Below are positions 24,508 to 36,515 of a stretch of DNA of 64,000 nucleotides, piece by piece. Location: NCBI GenBank assembly GCA_001632425.1, contig KV425565.1, positions 124,001 to 188,000 of the forward strand, read 5' to 3'. The stretch's first letter is position 1. Each line of letters opens with the position of its first letter. Origin of the DNA: Neolentinus lepideus HHB14362 ss-1. Taxonomy: Eukaryota; Basidiomycota; Agaricomycetes; Gloeophyllales; Gloeophyllaceae. The notes beneath the pieces were generated by a model, which was not told the DNA's origin, made no database searches, and worked only from the letters and a program-made list of their open reading frames with translations. Made by a program: the position numbers and the translations under genes.

Positions 24508-25608
24508 TCAGACGGTGGGGTTGCATTAACTCGGGCCCGGGACACTAGAAAAATGAGTTAGCGATAAGAGGGAGAGTCAGAATGATAGGATGGGAAGCAG
24601 CCAGAAAGAAGTCGCAGGGACGCTAATTATGGCGCGCCTAGTACCTGAAATGATGAGGCATTTCTGATACTGTACCTTCAAGGCCGAGTTTTACCAGCGT
24701 CGGGGCAAGCCAACGTTATTCGGATATGATGAGAGGCCCCACTATCCATCGAATGGCAAACGCAAGCCCAGAGGTCCATGGACACGTAACTTCACAGCGA
24801 AATGGAGTCGGATGATATGATACGGAGGGACGGCGCTCAAAGTTTGATTCAGAAGCCCGTCCGATAAGAAAGACTGACAGTGAATGGCGACATGTCAAGG
24901 GTAATTGACGCATAGAGATTTTCAATATACTTCGAGCGGAAGAACGGGTGCATCGAGTGACAGTGCTTCATGTAATACGTGGACTCGGTTATACGGACAG
25001 AAATGTCGCGGCAAGGCTCTGCACTGCTGGCATATAGGCTGACGTTTGGCAGTAGTTTCTGCTTCGAGCACTGCACGAACATTAATATTGTAGAAGAGAA
25101 CAGAGTGGTAGAGCGCTATAAGGTCGTGATCTTGCATTTTACGCAGTGGAAGCAGCTCATGTCACGGTCCCAGCAAGCCTGTAATTGCAAACTGACAAAT
25201 TCCCGCTGAGTGTGGTCTTGTGGCAGTGCGCTTCGATGATCGAGTGACGTGTACACACGTGGAGGCAGTAACTGAAGGCGTGAGAATATTGTGTCTTGAA
25301 ATGGCATGTAATAAAAAGACCCCAAGGAGTCGTGAGCTGTGGTGCCTCGACAATATCCTCGTTAAAAAGTGATAAACTATATGACGCTCAAATATTTTTT
25401 CACATTTTCAGTATATATTTATAAAGGCTTTGTCAGTAGTCACAACAGCAGTGTTCAGGGTCTTTCCATGAGGAGGCCTTACACACTTCCGTCTCGACTC
25501 GGCCTGAATAATGCTCTCGACAGTTCCCCGGAGCTCTAGCCAAGCTCTCTGTTAGACGTGGCGTATACAAAAGTATTCTCATTCTCTTGTTCCCTGTAAT
25601 TACCACAC
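24508..25608. other. Intergenic region between divergent permease and ERO1 genes
   Basis: Divergent 5' regions of two genes. No further gene, repeat or tRNA is supported. AT-rich near 25380-25430. Confidence 0.5.
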
Positions 25609-27727
25609 ATGCTCCCGACCAGCCTCCTACTCCTTCTCGCAGCTTGTCTGCAGCACCCGCCCGCTTCCGCCTCAACCTCTTTCCTTACCGATGCGCTAGT
25701 CAAAGAGAACCAAGTCCAGCAAGTGCTCGAACATCAGCCGGCAAAGGACACAACCTGTAGACGAGATACCACGGTACGTCTTTACCGCTGCGTCGCATGA
25801 AGTCGTCGATGGAGTAGTATCGGCTTCCAGTTGACCGGCCCGATCGAAACTACCTTGTGCGATTACGAGACTGTAGAGAGCGTGAACGAAGAGCTGTTCA
25901 CTAATCTAAGCGAGCTGGTCAAGACACCCTTCTTCAAATACTTCCGAGTGAGTGTCGAGTGGTATATCCTCGCTTATGCTTGGCTAAATTGCGCTCATAC
26001 GCTAGGTAGACTTGTATCGGGATTGCCCATTCTGGGAAGAAAATGGTTTCTGCATGAACCGCGAATGTGGAATCACAACGGTAGACGAGGTCAGTCTGGA
26101 ATGATCGCTCCGAGCGCACCACGTCTCAACCGTCCGTGCCCAGAGCGAAATACCGGAAAAATGGCGAGCAGCGGCGCTAAGCAAAGTCGAGCTCCCTTCA
26201 AGCGAGCAGGTTCGTCGTGTCCTTCCCTCTCCCGCCCGCTCACCATGACACGCCTTTCAGCGGCAATCCCTCCCGGGCTGCTACTACCGCGACTCGGACT
26301 ACTGCTTCCTCGACGACATGACCGAGGGCGACTACATCGACCTCTCCGTCAACCCCGAGCGATTCACGGGGTACATCGGGCCCTCCGCGCACCGGATCTG
26401 GTCGACGATATACCAGGAGAACTGTTTCGGCATGAAGGACGCCCAGGACGCCCCAGGTATGTTGTTCGCTGCGTCGCGGCATGCAAAGACAATGTATCGC
26501 GATTTGGTGGGTGTAGGTGATGGCCTTGCGCCGGCGACGCAGGACGGGCAGCAGTGTTTGGAGAAGAGGGTGTATTACAAGGTTATCTCTGGTATGCGCT
26601 GGTCCCTGCCCTCCGTGCGGTAAATTGAATGTGCATCCACAGGCCTCCACGCGTCCATCTCCACGCACATCTGCGCGGAATACTTTAACCAGACTACCGG
26701 TGAATGGGTACGCCGCTCCCTCTTGCCATCCCAATCTTTTGTAACTCTTCTCTCTTTACTCTGTAGGGCCCGAACCTCGCGTGCTTCATCAACCGCGTCG
26801 CCGCGCACCCCGAGCGGCTGCAGTACATCTACTTCAACACCGTGCTCATGCTGCGCGCGGTGAGCCGCCTCGGGCCGTACCTCTCCGCGTACGACTACTG
26901 CTCCAGCGGGACGCACGAGGACGATAAGCGGACGCTGGACGTCGTGGGCCGCGTCGTGGGGCTCGCGAGGGAGGCGGGGCGGTTTGACGAGTCGGTGCTG
27001 TTTAGGGGGGAGGATGCGAACGTGAGTGGGCTGAGTTGTGGTCATGTGGGAGTGGGTGTTGACGGTGGTGGGTGTAGGTTTTGAAGGAGGAGTTTAAGCA
27101 GCATTTCCGGAACGTGTCGCGGATTATGGACTGTGTGGGGTGCGACAAGTGCAGGTTGTGGGGCAAGGTGCAGACGACGGGGGTGGCGACGGCGCTGAAG
27201 ATTCTCTTTGAGCTCGACGAGAAGGCGTTGGAGTGCGTATGGTGTCTTGAGGTCGTCGTTTGTGCTGACGACGGTCTGGTGCATACATAGCCCGCGGTCG
27301 AACGCAAACCTGCTCCAGCGCTCGGAAGTCGTCGCGCTGATTAATACGCTGTATAGGTTTAGCGAGAGCCTGTACGTTGTCGGGCGGTTCCGCGAGATGT
27401 GGGCGGCCGCTGATGGGGAGGGCGGGGAGCGGATATTGAAGGAGGCGGAGCAGCCTGATACGGCGCGGAACGTGAGTTGTTTTCTTTTCGTTTTTCGTTT
27501 CCTCTGAACCTCGCCTTTAGCCGAAGGTGTCGCCCGTAGCGGGTAGGGCATCCAAGGACGCTGAGTATTTTTACGTGAGGATTATTGAGTGGATCGGCGC
27601 GTGCAGGCGGGGGACGGTCGGGTGTGTGAGTGCGGTGGTGGAGGGCGTGAGGTGGGTGTGGGGCGCGTGTAGCGCGGTGTTTAGGGTGTCGGGGAAGGAG
27701 CGGGGGCCGGGGAGGGTGGAGTTTTAG
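25609..27727 (+). CDS. ERO1: Endoplasmic reticulum oxidoreductin 1 (ERO1)
   Basis: FAD-dependent thiol oxidase of the ER that reoxidises protein disulfide isomerase. The first exon (25609-25773) starts with a signal peptide, [20 protein letters not shown]. Splicing then gives [19 protein letters not shown], the shuttle region, [12 protein letters not shown], and [19 protein letters not shown]. It continues through [30 protein letters not shown], and the flavin-site/active centre [18 protein letters not shown] with the CxxCxxC motif. [14 protein letters not shown] follows, a conserved family block. About nine introns of 50-65 nt, and roughly 540 residues. The C-terminus is a basic and hydrophobic stretch ending RVEF, fitting the fungal membrane-associated tail. 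The start is the only ATG that yields a signal peptide. Confidence 0.95.
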
Positions 27728-28617
27728 GTGAGAGGGATTTTGGGTATCTTATATTTTACGGGACTATATGATATATTATTGTACGGAGAGAATGGAGCTC
27801 GCGTATTACTATCAATTGCTTACGTCCTGGACACTTCCACGGATCACTCACAACGAATGGCGATACATGGGGTCGAGTACACAGAGTGCCTTTTATAAAT
27901 GTTGTCCGCTGGCCAATCTGCTTTGTAACAAGGTGTTGTGATCCGGACGCCATAAAATGCGCCAGCAAGAGGTGCTAGGAGTGTCACATGGGAAAAATAT
28001 ATTAACTGAAGTTATTTTTGAGGCAAGACACGGTTTCCTGGCCAGCTGTTGAACGTTGAACGTTTGAGGGGGCAGAAATGTGGCCGGTGCTCGATATGTC
28101 CGTATTTGGAAGTGCTCTTTCTCTATATGTCGCAATCACGTGACTTCCTATGTGCGCGCCTTGGTTCGATCTTCATTTAAGGTCTTATAGTCGCAACGCA
28201 TTTCATCAAGCTTCCCACAATTACGATGGCTCAAGAGCTCACAATTACAACGCCTGACTTTTTTTTCGAGATGTGACAGCCGACACACTGCTAGGCAAAA
28301 TTGCAATGTCTGGGTCCTTGGTTCTTGTTCCAGGTCATCGAAGACGTTGAGCTAAGACAGGCGGCAGGCAAGGCTCCTAGTTCCTACTGCCGTCCTTGAT
28401 TATGCAGGATAAACGGCAGGTAAGACGGCTCCATGAACCTTCCCCGTTCATCAGTCCTTTCTAGGTTGGACCGATGATGTGGCGGTTTCGGACAGAGGTG
28501 GTCAGAACTGCAATGCCTTTCAGGCTGCCATCGCGCTGAACGGGCCGCTATATCCTCTCTTCCGCTCGACTGCTGGTTTTTTCTTCCGCGGACTTGCGCA
28601 GGCTGGGTCTCCTCAGG
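27728..28617. other. Intergenic region
   Basis: No gene seen on either strand. Contains the ERO1 3' flank and, at its right end, the promoter of the next gene. Confidence 0.5.
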
Positions 28618-28625
28618 TATAAAAG
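28618..28625 (+). promoter_or_regulatory. TATA box
   Basis: TATAAAAG, 116 bp upstream of the ATG at 28734. It is a strong match, suggesting a regulated rather than housekeeping promoter for the following disordered protein. Confidence 0.6.
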
Positions 28626-28733
28626 GAGCCCGGTAAGTGGGTGTGCTGCCAGTTCACTCCTGATTTCACTCCAGCTCTTTCTACGCCTTACCTAACAATC
28701 AACATATCAAGTCTATTCTGTGCCGGTCGCATC

Positions 28734-29846
28734 ATGTCTTACACTTCACTTCGGGGTTCATCTCTTACTATCCCTTCGCTCGAATCTCTCAGACGTTCTT
28801 CTCTTTCATCGTCCTCATCCTCGTCGACTGGCTCGATCTCTACCAGCCGGTCTGGCTCACAGATATGGGACTCTTGCGCATCCGACAGCCAGGCCGATCT
28901 CACCGACAACACTCCACCCCCCACCCCCACTGACGACGACCTCAAAAGCGCCCTCGAAGCTGCCCTCGAGACGCCAATCACCTTTGACGAGGATGACGGG
29001 CCGGCACTCGTACCTCCCCACAATACTCCAGTACTCACAGTCGACCACGGCGACGCAGGATACGAAGCCGAGGCCGAGGAGTACCACCATCTGACCCGTG
29101 CCCCTAGACGCGCCAGAGCGGGACATCTACCCACAAAAGGCGAGAACAAAACTCGGTGCCACAGACGGCGTGCCTCCGTCGTAGACCATTTCTCACCCGC
29201 CGCTGCGCTGGGGGTGTACTCCGCTGTGCGGAAACCAGGCAACTTGCTACCAGCTCACGTGGAGTTGGCCTCCATCACACCGTACGTCTGGGAACGTAAA
29301 GACCGCAAAGCGCATATCGGGCTGGGCTTGGGCTTGCCGTCCAATCATACACTGCAGACGATACCCGAGACGGAGGTCCTGGTGACACCCGCACCCGTAC
29401 GAGATCTACCATCCACACCCGAGGAGCTTCCAGTGGATTACTTGTATCCTCCGGTATCTCCGTTACCGCCCTCTCCAGCGCCGGCTTGCGATCTTCTCCA
29501 GACGGTATCCGAGACAGAGGTCCTGGAGACTTCCAAACCGCTCTCCACACTCAAACAGTCCTCGATGGACTACCTCCTCCCGCCAGTATGCCTCTTACCT
29601 TCGTCCCCACCGCTGGGTCGGCTAGGTTCGTCTCCGCAGCCCCAACCGCAGGATACGGCTGGCGCGCCATCTCCTATCCAACCCTTGCCTTCAAGCCTAT
29701 CCTGTACTAGCCGGAGACCATACTCTTATGCACGGGGCTACCGCAGGCCGGCTTCGCAATGGTCAAAAAGATTTCGACTCTCGAGACGCGGGCGTCCGCT
29801 TGTGTCGCCTATTTTGGAAGAGGATGAGGATGCTGGGCATACCTAA
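28734..29846 (+). CDS. Intronless Ser/Pro-rich disordered protein, function unknown
   Basis: Single exon of 370 residues; no family recognised. The N-terminus MSYTSLRGSSLTIPSLESLRR leads into a serine run, then an acidic and proline-rich stretch (NTPPPTPTDDDLK). A central segment contains VVDHFSPAAALGVYSAVRKPG. Two imperfect 40-residue repeats follow (LQTIPETEVLVTP...PVDYLYPPVSPLPPSP and LQTVSETEVLETS...MDYLLPPVCLLPSSP). The tail is basic, with RRPYSYARGYRRPASQWSKR, ending in an acidic EEDEDAGHT. The mix of short linear motifs suggests a regulatory protein. The ATG is chosen because the preceding open region has no ATG. A TATA box is positioned correctly. Confidence 0.7.
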   Translation: MSYTSLRGSSLTIPSLESLRRSSLSSSSSSSTGSISTSRSGSQIWDSCASDSQADLTDNTPPPTPTDDDLKSALEAALETPITFDEDDGPALVPPHNTPVLTVDHGDAGYEAEAEEYHHLTRAPRRARAGHLPTKGENKTRCHRRRASVVDHFSPAAALGVYSAVRKPGNLLPAHVELASITPYVWERKDRKAHIGLGLGLPSNHTLQTIPETEVLVTPAPVRDLPSTPEELPVDYLYPPVSPLPPSPAPACDLLQTVSETEVLETSKPLSTLKQSSMDYLLPPVCLLPSSPPLGRLGSSPQPQPQDTAGAPSPIQPLPSSLSCTSRRPYSYARGYRRPASQWSKRFRLSRRGRPLVSPILEEDEDAGHT

Positions 29847-30321
29847 TATTTCGACGTGTTGAATTATGTTCGTTCTCAGTGCTGGGGGTTTTGACCTTGC
29901 CATGTATTCGACTTATACAGCGAAATATTAGTAGTTGTCATTTATATCTTGTACGTCTGCTACGTGAGTGAACTGGCCTACACAAGCAATATTTTGTCAT
30001 TGTATGTTCTTGTGCGGAAATTGACTGCAAATGAATAGATAATCAAATTTCCTATATATTCAGAGTGCAGTGCAAAATGTACTACGTCATTTGACCGTCA
30101 TAGCAAAATCAAGAGTCCGAAAGCTCAATTTTGGGTATTTCGACGATCTCTCAAGAAATCTTCCTCCCAACAAATTTCTACCAGAAGAATAAGGAATTTT
30201 GGATCCACCTAGCTGACCCGCACCATAAAATATAATTAGTACAAGATTGCGGTACGTCCCTAACGAGCCAATGCGATACAGATACAGCACAACAGTCCAC
30301 AAACTACCTGTCCACAGCATG
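29847..30321. other. Convergent intergenic region
   Basis: AT-rich 3' flanks of two convergent genes. No coding or structured element supported. Confidence 0.5.
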
Positions 30322-32171
30322 CTACCGCCCGCCCAAGTCCAGCGACACAGGACTCAGCGACGTGATCACCTCCACGCGCCCCTGCCCCGTCCTGCGCGAC
30401 CACTTCACATTTGGCCGCGCGCCCCAGCCCACCCACCCGTCCATCCGTGAAGTAGTATTATAGTCTAACTGAAACGTCCGTTGCCGACTCGGGTCTAGGG
30501 GGTCTGCTATGCGCGCGGCGTCGTACCCGAGGAGCAGCGCCTCGTCGAACTTTGTCTGCACAGAGAACGTGCCCTCGAACTTCTCGTCGAGCGTGACGCT
30601 CGACAAGCCGAGGTTGTTTTGGCAGCGGAGGTGCATGTGCGTGGGGGGCGTGGTGGAGTCGTGGACGATGCTGAGATTCAGGTTGCCGCTGAATGTGGTG
30701 ACTTCTGAGAGGAACTGGGGAGGGAGGTTTGACGTTGTTGTTGGTGGCGCTGGTGTTGACAGCGTGATGTTGGCGGTGAGGCCACTAGAAAGACTATTAG
30801 ATACGCTTGGTATATAATTTTAGATAGCAATACCTATTGCCGGTGCTGATATCCAGAATAGTGGGTCTGCCACATTTCCGAGGATTCGTAAGGGTGATGT
30901 TCGCGTTGATGGGTCTAGAAGAGGCTTTGAGCATTCCGCAGCCGTCAAAAGTGCATCGACTTACGCGGCCATAGTATCAAGGATGAGGGAGTCGGAAGCA
31001 TTGAAGGTGCCCACGATCGGAGCTAGCGAGGTCTTCATCACCACGGCATCCGCTTGCAAAGACTGTATAATCACGACAATCAATGAAACTCGCCAGAGAC
31101 AATTGAGTAGACTCACGCCAACAGTAATGGCCGACATGGGGCCTTCAATTGTCGTCTTTGTGAACCTGACCGCGGGATACAACGATCCAAGCTGCTGAGA
31201 GAATGAAGGGAGGAATGTAACGAGCTGGTCAATGTTAATGGAGTCGGTGGAATTAGAAGATGAGGGTAGGAGAACGGTCATGTTGAAATATAATGAATCG
31301 GATCCGGTGAGGTTCCCAGGTATCTGTGGTTACCATCGTAAGTATCAACAAGGCGCAAAAGGAGAAACAGTGAGGCGTACGGATATTGAAACCCCATCGC
31401 TACCCAGGCCTTTGATGTGGCATACATTTGTAGCATCCAGGAGGCGGTCGCTGGAGTAGTTGAGGTTGACAAAGACAAGTGTCTCGTCTTCTGAATGGTC
31501 GGAGTTGAGGTCGACCAGCAGGTTACCCCGAACAGTCCGTGGTGCATCCATGTCTTGCGTAACATTGGATTTCATCACTATCGAACTCGACACTGGGAAT
31601 TTGTACTCCAGACTGGGGACGAATTAAGTGATACTATATCACAAGAGGTTGCAATGTATGCTCACCGAGCTTGCTGGCCATCCCCATTACTCTGCCATGT
31701 ATTGCAGTCGACGACTTGCCCGTCTGAGATTGGCAAGGCAAGCAGTTCACTCGCACTATCATCTCCCCATGGTAGACCGAAAGGTTTCTTTTCACGCTGC
31801 TCCCGTACCCGCTGCTAATGATTCAGTCACTGGTGCAGTGTGGACTCTGCTTGCAGAGGACGACGCACCAAAACGACTAGTGGAACACCGACAGCAATGG
31901 TGATGAGAATGTAGATCATCAGGGCATACAACGTCGCTCTCCAGAACCTGGCATCGGACTTGAAGTCGAAAACACAACACCAGCATTTCCGCCTCTTCTT
32001 CCGTGTCTTCACCGTCACTATCTCGTTCTCCTGCAACGCCTGAGACGTCTCATAGTCGGGCAGGGGGTCTCTGCCCGGCACCGAATCTTCTTGGATTCTC
32101 GAAGTCGGACCAGCGACGGAGGATGGTCGAAGCTTGCGTTGCTGCTGGTCTTCTTCGTCGAGAAGGATCAT
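30322..32171 (-). CDS. Single-pass membrane protein with beta-rich extracellular region, function unknown
   Basis: The N-terminal about 65 residues are hydrophilic with a DPLPDYE motif and a basic cluster KTRKKRRKCWCC. One membrane segment follows (LYALMIYILITIAVGVPLVVL), giving type II topology. Splicing joins VVL to QRVREQREKKPFGLP, then VVDCNTWQS and ARLEYKFPVSSS. The long remainder is Ser/Thr/Asn-rich with predicted alternating beta strands and N-glycosylation sites. It ends with the block LDEKFEGTFSVQTKF, then GWVGWGARPNVKWSRR and RVEVITSLSPVSLDLGGR. The C-terminal pattern resembles a repetitive putative-adhesin fold (DUF4097-like), but I cannot confirm this. Similar architecture is common among agaricomycete hypothetical proteins. 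Several 50-60 nt introns. Confidence 0.75.
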
Positions 32172-32377
32172 GGCAGAGTTGAGCTCATTGACCAGCGAGC
32201 AATGAAATGAATGTCGAAATCAGTAGCAATATGATGAGTGAGCAGTGTACTGAGATGGGAGCCTGGCAACAACTACAAACGCAGTGACAGGGGTATCATC
32301 GACCCCAGGAACTCTAAAAGGTAAAGCTTTAAGGCTGCTGCGGACGGCATTGCCCCGGTCATCCTGTGTTACAACTG

Positions 32378-33068
<691 letters not shown>

Positions 33069-33314
33069 TGGATGCAGTGGACTATTATGAAGTTAGCGGT
33101 GGCGTCACGACTGTCAGTATCCGAAAATAGAACTCTACCCCCAGTACGCTCAGTGTCAAAAGTCGGACAAACCCACTTCTTCGAGTGATGTTGACACAGA
33201 AGGAATGTTAGCGTCAGCCTGTATTAAATCTGACACTAATCCAGACTGTTACTTTTAACCTCTTCATTTACAGGTATATTATGACACGTTGCAATGCAGT
33301 TATCTGCTCAGGAA

Positions 33315-34367
33315 TCATGTCAAGGAACTAGGCCAGAGGGTTGTAGTTAACTGAGCCCCCAGTTCCCTGAGAAGCGGTTGGTTCGCCGAATCCTGCACGT
33401 AGCTGACCCTCTTCTCCCAGTCCAGCCAGTCCTCCGCCCTGACCCCCTTCGCCTTGAAGAGACCCACGCTAATGTCTACCACCCCATCCCTCCAATCCGC
33501 GTTCCAAAAGACCGTCGCACCGCACGTGCCACAGAAGCACCTGAATGCCCCGTCGACGGTTGGGCTGTAGAGTTTCTTCAAGGTCCCGGTACCATAGTCC
33601 AGCGGCCTTCCGTCCGGCTGGAAGACATTGCACTCTGGGACGAACGCCCACGCTTGTATGTCGAACCCCGTGACCTTCATGCAGCTCACGCACGTACAGA
33701 GCGCCGCCATGTACTTCGTCCCGTTCGCGCGCAGCCACCATGTCTCGCCTTCCGGGTTGTCGAAGTCCGTTGGCTTCATCGACTCAGGAAACGGTGCCTT
33801 TCTCGGCTGGCGAGTCGCCTCGTTCGGACGTGTGACGTAGAACGACACCCCGCCGCAGTGACACCCTGCCCACAGTTTCTCGTCCTTATCGACTTGGCTC
33901 TCCTGGCTAGGCCACCCCGGCGGGAGTTGCTCGCTTTTGTGCTCCTTGCCCTTCCACAGCGGCAGCTCCTTCCCGCCCCACTTCGGCAACCAGGTGGTGA
34001 ACCCTCCATCCCCCGTGTCCTCGACGAACTCGTGCCCTACGACCTCTATTGCAGGCTGTAACTCCTTGACGTCCAGCAGGCCGGGGTTGACTGCCCACCC
34101 TGTTGTTGTTTGCCCGTAGATATGGGAGCCACATCCCGGACAGAACCATTTCGTGGACACAGAAGAGAATTGGTACGTCTTGAGGATGTCTGTGCCAAGG
34201 GGTGTACCGACGATCGGCAAGCGGTATACGTATAGACCTCCCGACCAATGGCGACAGCTGTCACAGTGGCAAGGTGCTTTGGCGATAGTACTGGACTCGC
34301 AGGCGATCGTTACAGATGTTTTGTATTTGCCGCAATAGCAAGATACTGGTACTGGCGATGGAGACAT
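33315..34367 (-). CDS. Double GFA (glutathione-dependent formaldehyde-activating/CENP-V) domain protein
   Basis: Intronless, 350 residues, with two zinc-binding GFA-type modules. Module one: VSCYCGKYKTSV, KAPCHCDSCRHWSGG, then KWFCPGCGSHIYG. Module two: WAGCHCGGVSFYV, ALCTCVSCMKVTGFD, then RCFCGTCGATVFW. All paired cysteines are present in both. The family includes S-hydroxymethylglutathione-related enzymes, but many members have no known substrate. The ATG of MSPSPVPVS directly precedes the first module; an upstream in-frame ATG at 34478 would add about 37 unconserved residues. It is divergent from the lyase gene with 245 bp between start codons. No introns in a genome where most genes have several is notable. 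Confidence 0.9.
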   Translation of the reverse strand: MSPSPVPVSCYCGKYKTSVTIACESSTIAKAPCHCDSCRHWSGGLYVYRLPIVGTPLGTDILKTYQFSSVSTKWFCPGCGSHIYGQTTTGWAVNPGLLDVKELQPAIEVVGHEFVEDTGDGGFTTWLPKWGGKELPLWKGKEHKSEQLPPGWPSQESQVDKDEKLWAGCHCGGVSFYVTRPNEATRQPRKAPFPESMKPTDFDNPEGETWWLRANGTKYMAALCTCVSCMKVTGFDIQAWAFVPECNVFQPDGRPLDYGTGTLKKLYSPTVDGAFRCFCGTCGATVFWNADWRDGVVDISVGLFKAKGVRAEDWLDWEKRVSYVQDSANQPLLRELGAQLTTTLWPSSLT

Positions 34368-34612
34368 CCTGGTGCCACTGTCGACTGCGATAACTGTAAA
34401 TAGACGAGATCGGCGCTCAAATGTTGATCGTGAAGTCGTTACTCTAAATTTCGGACTTAAGTCGGTCTCTGACGACATGCAAAGGGGCACGAGGTACTCC
34501 ACTAGTCCACATCTATAGCACAAGTCGCCTGCGGACAGTCGGTCAGAAGCGATCGTCGATGAAGACGATTGACCATACTGCTCAACTTCAAGTTTGAAGC
34601 TGCTTGCCCCCC
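34368..34612. promoter_or_regulatory. Divergent intergenic promoter of GFA and lyase genes
   Basis: 245 bp between divergent start codons. Co-regulation is likely from geometry alone; no specific operator was recognised. Confidence 0.4.
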
Positions 34613-36042
34613 ATGACTGCCGCTGCCACAGAGACAGATTCCGTAATATTCCGAAACATCTTTTCTACCTCAGAGTGCGCTGCGATCTGGTCCGATGAGG
34701 GACGCACGAGCTGCTATCTCGAGATCGAAGCTGCCCTTGCAAGAGTGCAAGGACGGCTCGGTATCATTCCAGAAAAAGCCGCAGAGGAGATCAGCAACGC
34801 GTGCAACATCGCGCTCATTGACTGGGATGAACTACAGAAGCAAACGGAGCTTATTGGGTACCCTGTCCTCGGAGTTGTGAAGCAGATAGTCAAGAAAGTA
34901 AATGAGTTCGAGCCGGGACTAGGAGAGTGGGCTCATTGGGGTGCTACGACGCAGGTATGCCACATCTATACTGGGCAGACCTTAAACTAAGGATTCATGT
35001 CATCTAGGACATCACCGACACTGCAACAGTGAAGCAGTTGCACAACACGCTCAAACTCGTCGAAAAATCATTGGACCAGATAATGTCTGGTCTGAGTGAT
35101 CTTGCCGAGAAGTACAAAGGCACGACAATGGCAGCCCGAAGCAATCTGCAACAGGCTGTTCCGATGACTTTCGGATTCAAGATGGCTCGTCTTCTAGCCA
35201 CATTCAAGAGGCACAAGATGCGCCTCGATGAAATTTGGGACCGCGTCCGCGTGGTCGAATTCTCAGGTGCAGCGGGGACGCTGGCGTCCATTGCACACAC
35301 AGGCAAAGCCATGGAGTGTCAAGCGGAGCTGGCAAAGGAGCTCGGTCTGAAAGTACCCGAAATCGCCTGGCACACCGAGCGCGATCGCATCGCCGAAGTG
35401 GGCGGTCTCTTCGCCATGCTGACCGCGACCTGCGCCAAGTTCGCTCTGGACTTGAAACTGATGATGCAGACAGAGGTGGGAGAGGTGTCCGAACCGTTCG
35501 TGATGCATCGCGGCAGTTCGAGCACGATGCCGCAGAAGAGGAACCCCATTGGCAGTGTGTATGTCACCGCTATGGCGGCGACGGTGAGGCAGCTGTCGGC
35601 ATCCCTCTACGAGGCCATGGTGGAGGACCACGAGCGATCTACAGGACCTTGGGAGATCGAGTGGATAGTGTTGCCACAGATCTGCACCCTCACGCACGCC
35701 ACATTAGAGCAAACTGCGAAACTCGTTGGAGGGCTTGAAGTCCATCCTGAAGCCATGAAGCGGAATCTCGCACTGACACAGGGGACGATCGTTTCCGAGA
35801 ACGTCATGATGAGGCTGGGTCCAAAGCTCGGCAGACAATACGCGCACGATTTGGTTTATGAATTGTGTCGGAAGGCCACGCAGGAACAGCGCCCGTTGCT
35901 CGAGCTACTCCTGGAGGAAGAACGTGTCACGACGAGCTGTTCGAAGGCGGAATTGGAGCAGCTGTGTGACCCGGGCAATTATCTAGGATTGTCGGTGCAG
36001 ATGACTGACATGGTTCTGCGCGATGCAGAGACCGTCAGTTAG
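34613..36042 (+). CDS. Class II fumarase/aspartase-superfamily lyase (adenylosuccinate lyase / 3-carboxymuconate cycloisomerase-like)
   Basis: Exons 34613-34954 and 35008-36042 give 458 residues. Signature blocks: GEWAHWGATTQDITDTA, RSNLQQAVPMTFGFK, GAAGTLASIAHTG, WHTERDRIAE and the superfamily signature GSSSTMPQKRNPIGS. The arrangement of these blocks is most like bacterial PcaB-type cycloisomerases and bacterial lyases annotated as adenylosuccinate lyase, not the longer eukaryotic purine enzyme. Fungal 3-carboxymuconate lactonising enzymes are usually beta-propellers, so this probably serves another reaction. The substrate is unknown. There is a single 53-nt intron. It is divergent from the GFA gene and followed in the same direction by the isomerase, consistent with one catabolic cluster. 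Confidence 0.88.
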
Positions 36043-36515
36043 TCAGTAGCCCGTACCTGAGGAGCAGAAAGCATTCGTATTCGCAAGTACGGGATGATTT
36101 GCCAAAAGAAACCTTGTAAGATAGCATAGAAAGCAAGTTCTACAACCTCTGAATAGCATGTAGTGCTGTGATCATCTGATGATTCTTCCCTCGCCGCGAA
36201 ATTGATAAACCCGTAGTTTGAGCGAAGTAAACCCGCGACTTGAGGTATTCGGGCTTTGATGTCGCTCGGACTTCCTCCTACAGAGACATCGAATGCTCTT
36301 GTCATTGTTGACTCATTTTGCGTCTTCACGAAACTCCAGGGAGCGGCATGGCATTGGAGTACGCCCGAAATAGCCCATATTCAATGGCCTCGATGTCTCC
36401 CGTAGATCCAACAATATCTCCCGGAGGCCCGACACCACTTACCCATGACATAGATCCTTATTAAAGCCATCTGGAAATCGCGACACCCGCCTATCACAGC
36501 TGAACCAGATTTACC
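36043..36515. other. Spacer and promoter of the isomerase gene
   Basis: No gene. Includes the leader of the following gene. Confidence 0.4.

Noticed and set aside
28739..29242. 167-codon minus-strand frame opposite the 370-residue gene
   Set aside because: Shadow frame; the plus strand has TATA box, ATG and full-length open frame.
33378..34061. 227-codon plus-strand frame opposite the GFA gene
   Set aside because: Antisense of a clearly conserved two-domain protein.
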